Assembly: GCA_001701105.1 (NCBI GenBank)
Contig: DAAI01000034.1
Span: 1 to 19,293, forward strand
Direction: 5' to 3'
Source: Bacteroidales bacterium GP1
Lineage (GTDB): Bacteria > Bacteroidota > Bacteroidia > Bacteroidales > Muribaculaceae
DNA length: 19,293 bases
Shown: positions 14,500 to 19,293 of the stretch, in pieces
Numbering within the stretch: position 1 is the stretch's first letter
Layout: every line of letters starts with the position of its first letter
Notes under the pieces: generated by a model
The model's input: only the letters and a program-made list of their open reading frames with translations
What the model was told of the DNA's origin: nothing
Databases searched by the model: none
Translations under genes and position numbers: made by a program

Positions 14500-15657
14500 A
14501 TGAAACGCAATCTTCACGCATTCCTCGCCACAGCAGGAATTGCCTTTCTGATATCGTGCAGCGGCGGCAAGACTGCCGATAATTCTCTGACCAAGTCGGG
14601 GCTTGATCCTGAAAAATTCGTAAGCGAAGTAAATGGTAAAAAAACTGCGCTCTACACACTCACCAACGCCAATGGCATGGAAGTATGCATCACTAATTTC
14701 GGCGGACGCATCGTCTCGATCATGGTGCCCGACCGTAACGGTGAATATAAGGATGTGGTTCTTGGGTTCGATTCAATAGGAGCCTACCTACCCGATGTCA
14801 ACGCTTCCGATTTCGGAGCAGCCATCGGACGTTACGCCAACCGCATCAACCAGGGAAAAATCACTATCGACGGCACGGACTATCAGCTCCCGCAGAATAA
14901 CTTCGGACATTGCCTGCACGGAGGCCCTTCAGGCTGGCAATATCAGGTATATGATGTGAAGGAGGCCACGGATTCCACTCTTGTGCTCGCAATCCTTTCG
15001 CCCGACGGCGACAACGGCTTCCCGGGCAACGTGAATGCAGAAGTGGCTTATACGCTCCGCGCCGACAACTCCCTTGCCATAGCCTACAGCGCCACTACCG
15101 ACAAGCCTACCGTGATCAATATGACCAACCATTCATATTTCAACCTGAGTGGCGATCCGACATCTCCTATCACCGATAACGTGCTTACCGTTAACGCTTC
15201 GCGTTTCACTCCCGTGGACTCTACATTCATGACCACCGGCGACATCCTCCCCGTGGCAGGCACTCCGATGGATTTCACTCAGGCAAAGGTAGTAGGGGCT
15301 GAAATCGACAAAGTGGAGTACGACCAGATCAAAAACGGCAACGGCTACGATCACAATTGGGTGCTCGATACTGAAAACGACATCACCAAGCCGGCTGCCA
15401 CACTTCTCTGCCCGTCCACCGGAATTATGCTCACCGTATATTCCGATGAACCCGGCATACAGGTCTACAGCGGTAATTTCCTCGACGGCACAGTGACAGG
15501 CAAGCACAACATCACCTATAATTCCCGCGCCGGCATATGCCTCGAGACGCAGCATTATCCCGATTCTCCCAACAAGGCCAACTGGCCAAGCACCCTTCTG
15601 CGTCCCGACCAGACTTACAAGAGCAATACAATCTTCAAATTCACCGTGGAGAAATAA
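14500..15657 (+). CDS. galM: Aldose 1-epimerase (mutarotase), lipoprotein, arabinose operon
   Basis: Interconverts alpha and beta anomers of aldoses; in this operon probably of L-arabinose (called araM in some Bacteroides annotations). The 385 residues start with a lipoprotein signal (lipobox LISC, Cys20), so the enzyme is anchored in the envelope, most likely facing the periplasm. The core carries Arg115 in GRYANRINQG, His140 in HCLHGGPSGW, the catalytic acid His211 in TNHSYFNLSGD, Asp284 in YDHNW and the catalytic base Glu349 in CLETQHYPDSPN. This is the full GalM set. The length matches the family plus the export signal. It is the first gene of the operon, 34 bases before the symporter gene. 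The ATG is preceded by AACTAACCTGAC two bases upstream, with no Shine-Dalgarno sequence. Confidence 0.93.
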   Translation: MKRNLHAFLATAGIAFLISCSGGKTADNSLTKSGLDPEKFVSEVNGKKTALYTLTNANGMEVCITNFGGRIVSIMVPDRNGEYKDVVLGFDSIGAYLPDVNASDFGAAIGRYANRINQGKITIDGTDYQLPQNNFGHCLHGGPSGWQYQVYDVKEATDSTLVLAILSPDGDNGFPGNVNAEVAYTLRADNSLAIAYSATTDKPTVINMTNHSYFNLSGDPTSPITDNVLTVNASRFTPVDSTFMTTGDILPVAGTPMDFTQAKVVGAEIDKVEYDQIKNGNGYDHNWVLDTENDITKPAATLLCPSTGIMLTVYSDEPGIQVYSGNFLDGTVTGKHNITYNSRAGICLETQHYPDSPNKANWPSTLLRPDQTYKSNTIFKFTVEK

Positions 15658-15691
15658 CTCTGAACTAACATAACAAAACTAACCAGACATT

Positions 15692-17377
15692 ATGGCAGTA
15701 TTAGACTGGATTGTAGTAGCAATCTTCTTCGTGGCCCTCATCGGCATCATCCTCTGGGTGATGCGCCAGAAGCAGGCCAACGCCAACGACTACTTCCTTG
15801 GAGGCAAGGACGCCACATGGATAGCTATCGGTGCTTCAATATTCGCTTCGAATATCGGTTCGGAGCATCTCATAGGCCTTGCCGGCTCGGGAGCCTCCAG
15901 CGGTATGGCGATGGCCCATTGGGAAATCCAAGGGTGGATGATCCTTCTCCTCGGCTGGGTGTTCGTGCCCTTCTATAGCCGTGCGATGGTAATAACGATG
16001 CCGGAATTCCTTGAACGTCGTTACAACCCGGCATCCCGCTCCATCCTCTCCGTAATCTCCCTTATCAGCTATGTGCTCACCAAAGTGGCCGTAACGGTAT
16101 ATGCCGGCGGCCTCGTATTCCAGCAAGTGTTCGGAATCGATACGCTCTGGGGCATCGACTTCTTCTGGATCGCGGCAATCGGCCTGGTGCTCCTCACGGC
16201 TCTCTATACTATCTTCGGCGGTATGAAATCTGTGCTCTATACCTCCGTGCTGCAGACTCCGATTCTTCTGCTTGGCTCCGTGATTATCCTTGTGCTCGGT
16301 CTCAAGGAGCTCGGCGGCTGGGACGAAATGATGCGCATATGCTCCGCCGTGGAGGTGAACGAATACGGCGATACGATGACCAATCTTATCCGTAACAACA
16401 ACGACGCTCAATATCCCTGGCTCGGCGCGCTCATCGGCTCAGCCGTGATTGGCTTCTGGTATTGGTGTACCGACCAGTTCATCGTGCAGCGCGTGCTCTC
16501 AGGAAAGAATGAGAAGGAGGCGCGTCGGGGTACGATATTCGGCGCCTATCTGAAGCTCTTGCCCGTATTCCTGTTCCTGATCCCCGGTATGATCGCTTTT
16601 GCCCTGCATCAGAAGATGGGGTCGTTCCTGCCGCTGTTGCCCAATGGTCTTCCCAATTCCGACGCAGCTTTCCCGACTCTTGTGGCCAAGCTGCTGCCGG
16701 CCGGTGTGAAAGGTCTTATAGTATGTGGCATCCTCGCAGCCCTGATGTCGAGCCTTGCGTCGCTCTTCAACTCCTCGGCAGCCCTTTTCACCATAGATTT
16801 CTACCAGCGTTTCGCTCCTAAGACTCCGCAGAAGAAGCTCGTAAAGATCGGGCAGGCGGCCACTGTCGTGATCGTGATCCTCGGCATCCTCTGGATTCCG
16901 GTGATGCGCTCGGTGGGCGATGTGCTTTATCTCTATCTGCAGGACGTGCAATCAGTGCTTGCCCCGGGTATCGCCGCCGCCTTCCTGATGGGAGTATGCT
17001 GGAAACGCGCATCAGCAAAGGGGGGAATGTGGGGCCTTATCGCCGGCCTTACAATCGGTCTTACCCGTCTGAGCGCCAAAATCTGGTATTCAGTTGTTCC
17101 GGCCGACCAGGCTCATCATAACATCTTCAAGTATCTGTTCTATGACATGAACTGGCTCTTCTTCTGCGGCTGGATGTTGTTGTTCTGCGTGGTTGTGGTG
17201 ATAGTGGTGAGCCTCTGTACCAAGGCTCCCGACCCGAAGCAAATCGAAGGATTGGTGTTCGGCACCTCGACTCCCGCTCAGCGTGCCGCAACCCGCGCCA
17301 GCTGGAACGCTTGGGATGTGATCAACTCAGTGATTATCCTCGGGATCACCGCCGCTTTCTATTGGTATTTCTGGTAA
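15692..17377 (+). CDS. Sodium:solute symporter (SSS/SGLT family), probable L-arabinose transporter
   Basis: Inner-membrane sodium-coupled sugar transporter. The 561 residues give about 14 membrane segments by eye. SGLT-type landmarks are DYFLGGKDATWIAIGASIFASNIGSEHLIGLAGSG (about 33-66, including the first core helix), YTIFGGMKSVLYTSVLQT (about 172-189), WYWCTDQFIVQRVLSGKNEKEARRG, LPNSDAAFP and AALMSSLASLFNSSAALFTIDFY. It lies between the mutarotase and araR/araD/araA, which points to L-arabinose as substrate, as for the corresponding Bacteroides operon. The sequence alone cannot separate arabinose from other sugars. The leader has AACTAACCAGAC three bases before the ATG, almost the same as in front of the preceding gene. 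The araR start follows after 37 bases. Confidence 0.9.
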   Translation: MAVLDWIVVAIFFVALIGIILWVMRQKQANANDYFLGGKDATWIAIGASIFASNIGSEHLIGLAGSGASSGMAMAHWEIQGWMILLLGWVFVPFYSRAMVITMPEFLERRYNPASRSILSVISLISYVLTKVAVTVYAGGLVFQQVFGIDTLWGIDFFWIAAIGLVLLTALYTIFGGMKSVLYTSVLQTPILLLGSVIILVLGLKELGGWDEMMRICSAVEVNEYGDTMTNLIRNNNDAQYPWLGALIGSAVIGFWYWCTDQFIVQRVLSGKNEKEARRGTIFGAYLKLLPVFLFLIPGMIAFALHQKMGSFLPLLPNGLPNSDAAFPTLVAKLLPAGVKGLIVCGILAALMSSLASLFNSSAALFTIDFYQRFAPKTPQKKLVKIGQAATVVIVILGILWIPVMRSVGDVLYLYLQDVQSVLAPGIAAAFLMGVCWKRASAKGGMWGLIAGLTIGLTRLSAKIWYSVVPADQAHHNIFKYLFYDMNWLFFCGWMLLFCVVVVIVVSLCTKAPDPKQIEGLVFGTSTPAQRAATRASWNAWDVINSVIILGITAAFYWYFW

Positions 17378-17414
17378 TTCCCGGATACGAAAAATTCCGA
17401 ACTCCCCCGCTGAT

Positions 17415-18092
17415 ATGACGAAATTCTATGAATCCAACCAGCGCTATTTTGTAAGCGTTGACTGTGTAGTGTTCGGCCTTAACGGCGGGAAGCTCAATCT
17501 CCTGCTCGGGCGTCGCTCATTCGCGCCCGAGCAAGGAAAATGGAGTCTTTTCGGAGGCTTCGTAAGGCCTGATGAAAGCCTCGACATGGCGGCGCGCCGC
17601 GTGTTGAAAGAGCTAACAGGTCTTGACAACATCTATATGGAGCAGGTGGGAGCATTCGGCGATATTGACCGTGACCCGGGAGCAAGGGTAGTCTCGGTGG
17701 CATATTACGCGCTAATCAACTTCAACGAGCAGGACCGTGAACGCGTAAGCGAGCACGAGGCCATGTGGATTCCGCTCGATGAGATTCCGGAGCTGGGATT
17801 CGACCATCCCGACATGATCCGTCGCTCGCTTGAGCTGATGCGTGTGAAATTTGAAACGCAGCCGGTGGCCTTTAGTCTGCTGCCTCCTCAATTCACGCTC
17901 TCCCAACTCCAGTCGCTCTACGAGATTGTGTGGGGCCGGACGCTTGACAAACGTAATTTCAGAAAACGCGTGCAGGAGACGATGTGCATCGAACCCACCG
18001 GCGAAATCGACAAGCAGACATCGCGCCGAGGCGCCGCCCTCTATCATTTCAACCAGACTATCTACAGTAAGGACCCCCGATTCAAACTCTGA
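17415..18092 (+). CDS. araR: Nudix-related transcriptional regulator AraR
   Basis: Regulator of the NrtR family: an N-terminal Nudix fold used as a sugar-sensing domain and a C-terminal winged helix. The 225 residues begin MTKFYESNQRYFVSVDCVVF. The Nudix box is degenerate: GGFVRPDESLDMAARRVLKELTGL (47-70) keeps the first glycine and Glu54, but the catalytic REUxEE is replaced by RVLKEL, so hydrolase activity is unlikely. The C-terminal part has FTLSQLQSLYEIVWGRTLDKRNFRKRVQET (about 158-187), the typical NrtR/AraR DNA-binding region. In Bacteroides thetaiotaomicron AraR is known to control arabinose genes and to respond to L-arabinose. Its place inside the operon, between the transporter and araD, implies autoregulation. 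A candidate operator lies upstream of galM. A redox or NAD-related NrtR is the main alternative, but the neighbours argue for AraR. Confidence 0.88.
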   Translation: MTKFYESNQRYFVSVDCVVFGLNGGKLNLLLGRRSFAPEQGKWSLFGGFVRPDESLDMAARRVLKELTGLDNIYMEQVGAFGDIDRDPGARVVSVAYYALINFNEQDRERVSEHEAMWIPLDEIPELGFDHPDMIRRSLELMRVKFETQPVAFSLLPPQFTLSQLQSLYEIVWGRTLDKRNFRKRVQETMCIEPTGEIDKQTSRRGAALYHFNQTIYSKDPRFKL

Positions 18093-18111
18093 TTTTTAAT
18101 ACATTTCAATC

Positions 18112-18801
18112 ATGCTCGAAGACTTGAAAAAAGAAGTTTGCCACGCAAATCTTGAGCTTGTGAAGCACGGCCTCGTGATCTTTACATGGGGAAATGTCTC
18201 CGGTATCGACCGTGAAAAGGGGCTTGTTGTGATCAAGCCGAGCGGCGTGAGTTATGATGATATGAAACCCGACGACATGGTTGTTGTCGACCTTGCCACC
18301 GGGGCTGTGGTGGAGGGAAATCTTCGCCCGTCGAGCGATACCCCCACTCATCTCGCCATCTACCGCGCATTCCCCGAAATCGGGGGCGTGGTGCATACGC
18401 ATTCCACATATGCCACGGCATGGGCGCAGGCCGGAATCGACCTCCCAAACATCGGCACCACGCACGCCGATTACTTTCATAACGCCATTCCATGCACCCC
18501 CGATATGACCCGCGAGGAAGTGGAGGGCGATTATGAACTTGAGACCGGCAATGTAATCGTGCGCCGTTTCGACGGGATGAATCCCATGCATACTCCCGGA
18601 GTGCTGGTGAAAAACCACGGTCCCTTCGCATGGGGCAAGAACCCTATGGATGCCGTGCACAACGCCGTGGTGATGGAACAGGTGGCCAAGATGGCTTCCA
18701 TCGCCTTCGCAGTGAACCCGGCCCTCACGATGAACCCGCTTCTCATCGAAAAGCATTACAACCGCAAGCATGGCCCCAACTCATATTACGGCCAGAAATA
18801 A
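18112..18801 (+). CDS. araD: L-ribulose-5-phosphate 4-epimerase
   Basis: Zinc enzyme that converts L-ribulose 5-phosphate to D-xylulose 5-phosphate by retro-aldol cleavage, linking arabinose to the pentose phosphate pathway. The 229 residues match the E. coli AraD length (231). The phosphate-binding region is TWGNVSGID (25-33) and KPSG (42-45), with SSDTPTH (74-80) after it. Zinc ligands are His95 and His97 in VVHTHSTYA and His169 in VKNHGPF. Asp120 in THADYF is the catalytic residue, and the C-terminus SYYGQK supplies the conserved tyrosine. The ATG at 18112 is 19 bases after the araR stop. It overlaps nothing and is followed by araA after 39 bases. Confidence 0.95.
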   Translation: MLEDLKKEVCHANLELVKHGLVIFTWGNVSGIDREKGLVVIKPSGVSYDDMKPDDMVVVDLATGAVVEGNLRPSSDTPTHLAIYRAFPEIGGVVHTHSTYATAWAQAGIDLPNIGTTHADYFHNAIPCTPDMTREEVEGDYELETGNVIVRRFDGMNPMHTPGVLVKNHGPFAWGKNPMDAVHNAVVMEQVAKMASIAFAVNPALTMNPLLIEKHYNRKHGPNSYYGQK

Positions 18802-18806
18802 TCTCT

Positions 18807-18833
18807 CAATTCAAAAAATCCAATTCAAAAATC
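18807..18833 (+). repeat. Tandem 14/13-base repeat in the araD-araA gap
   Basis: CAATTCAAAAAATC (18807-18820) is followed directly by CAATTCAAAAATC (18821-18833), differing by one A. It fills most of the untranslated gap and ends 7 bases before the araA ATG. It may be an A-rich translation enhancer or simple slippage. Confidence 0.75.
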
Positions 18834-18840
18834 CTCAGTT

Positions 18841-19293
18841 ATGGCATTTGAAAATCTCGAAATATGGTGGGTAACCGGCGCCCAGCTCCTTTACGGAGGC
18901 GATGCCGTTGTGAAAGTCGACGCTCATTCCAAAGAAATGGTGGAGGGGCTTAACAATTCAGGACGTCTGCCCATAAAGGTGGTCTACAAAGGCACTGCCA
19001 ACTCAAGCCGCGAGGTAAGCGACATCATGAGCGCGGCCAGCAACGATAACAAGTGTGTGGGCCTGATAACATGGATGCACACCTTCTCTCCGGCCAAGAT
19101 GTGGATTCACGGACTCCAGCAACTCCGCAAACCCTTGCTCCATCTTCACACTCAATACAATGCCGAAATTCCATGGGATACGATGGACATGGATTTCATG
19201 AACCTAAACCAGAGCGCTCATGGCGACCGTGAGTTCGGTCATATCTGCGCGCGTATGCGGGTTCGCCGCAAGGTTGTTGTCGGCTACTGGCAG
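18841..19293 (+). CDS. araA: L-arabinose isomerase, N-terminal part (continues beyond window)
   Basis: Converts L-arabinose to L-ribulose, the first intracellular step of the pathway. The frame is open to the window edge and gives 151 residues of an enzyme of about 500. Matches to E. coli AraA are evident: ENLEIWWVTGAQLLYGGDAV at the start, CVGLITWMHTFSPAKMWIHGL, KPLLHLHTQYNAEIPWDTMDMDFMNLNQSAHGDREFG and ICARMRVRRKVVVGYWQ. The metal-binding glutamates and histidines lie in the part outside the window. The ATG at 18841 starts the conserved N-terminus. araB (ribulokinase) would be expected next but is not in view. Confidence 0.96.
   Translation, partial: MAFENLEIWWVTGAQLLYGGDAVVKVDAHSKEMVEGLNNSGRLPIKVVYKGTANSSREVSDIMSAASNDNKCVGLITWMHTFSPAKMWIHGLQQLRKPLLHLHTQYNAEIPWDTMDMDFMNLNQSAHGDREFGHICARMRVRRKVVVGYWQ

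Noticed and set aside
15836..16951. Antisense open frames opposite the symporter gene (191 and 150 codons)
   Set aside because: Composition is rich in His, Glu and Arg as expected from the complement of a membrane-protein gene in GC-rich DNA; no motif is present.
1..19293. CRISPR arrays, insertion sequences, tRNA or rRNA genes
   Set aside because: No regularly spaced direct repeats, transposase ORF with terminal repeats, or cloverleaf/rRNA sequence was recognised on either strand.

Overview
The window looks like the chromosome of a Gram-negative gut-type member of Bacteroidales, plausibly Muribaculaceae or a relative. Evidence: promoters of the Bacteroidetes form (TTTG, about 20 bases, TAnnTTTG) upstream of several units; almost no Shine-Dalgarno sequences; a GSCFA-domain protein; the viroplasmin-type RNase HI; and an arabinose operon run by a Nudix-type AraR, an arrangement characterised in Bacteroides. 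The family-level assignment is inference. Most genes are moderately GC-rich; roughly 10450-12650 is visibly more AT-rich.

Layout. 1-843 is the 3' part of ftsZ. 909-6192 is a tightly packed plus-strand run: an RlmL-like rRNA methyltransferase with a long repetitive basic/acidic tail, a multi-spanning membrane protein, pdxB (vitamin B6), rnhA and queG (queuosine), with ATGA overlaps or very short gaps. 6244-6576 is a small unknown gene with its own terminator. 6577-7539 has no convincing protein gene, but carries a perfect promoter, a hairpin-rich stretch and a terminator that together look like a small-RNA gene, followed by the rnpA promoter region. 7540-8994 is rnpA, yidD (overlapping) and a TatD-type hydrolase, then a small secreted protein ending at a terminator.

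9563-13277 is a minus-strand block: a GSCFA protein, a truncated AAA-type ATPase remnant, a secreted DUF1593/Sde182-like protein of low GC, and a small membrane protein whose 3' end reads into AT-rich DNA after an A AAA AAG heptamer. 13421-14236 is a secreted M48 metalloprotease with its own promoter and terminator.

14500 to the right edge is an L-arabinose catabolic operon: a lipoprotein aldose 1-epimerase (galM/araM type), a sodium:sugar symporter, the regulator araR, araD and the start of araA. Together these would take up the sugar, interconvert its anomers, isomerise it to ribulose and, after a kinase presumably encoded beyond the window, make xylulose-5-phosphate. A palindrome overlapping the likely promoter (14362-14384) is the best candidate AraR operator.

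No large novel multi-gene system was found. The most worthwhile leads are the putative small RNA at about 6889-7140, the repeat tail on the methyltransferase, the frameshift-like 3' end of the membrane gene near 12681, and the operator/leader architecture of the arabinose operon.
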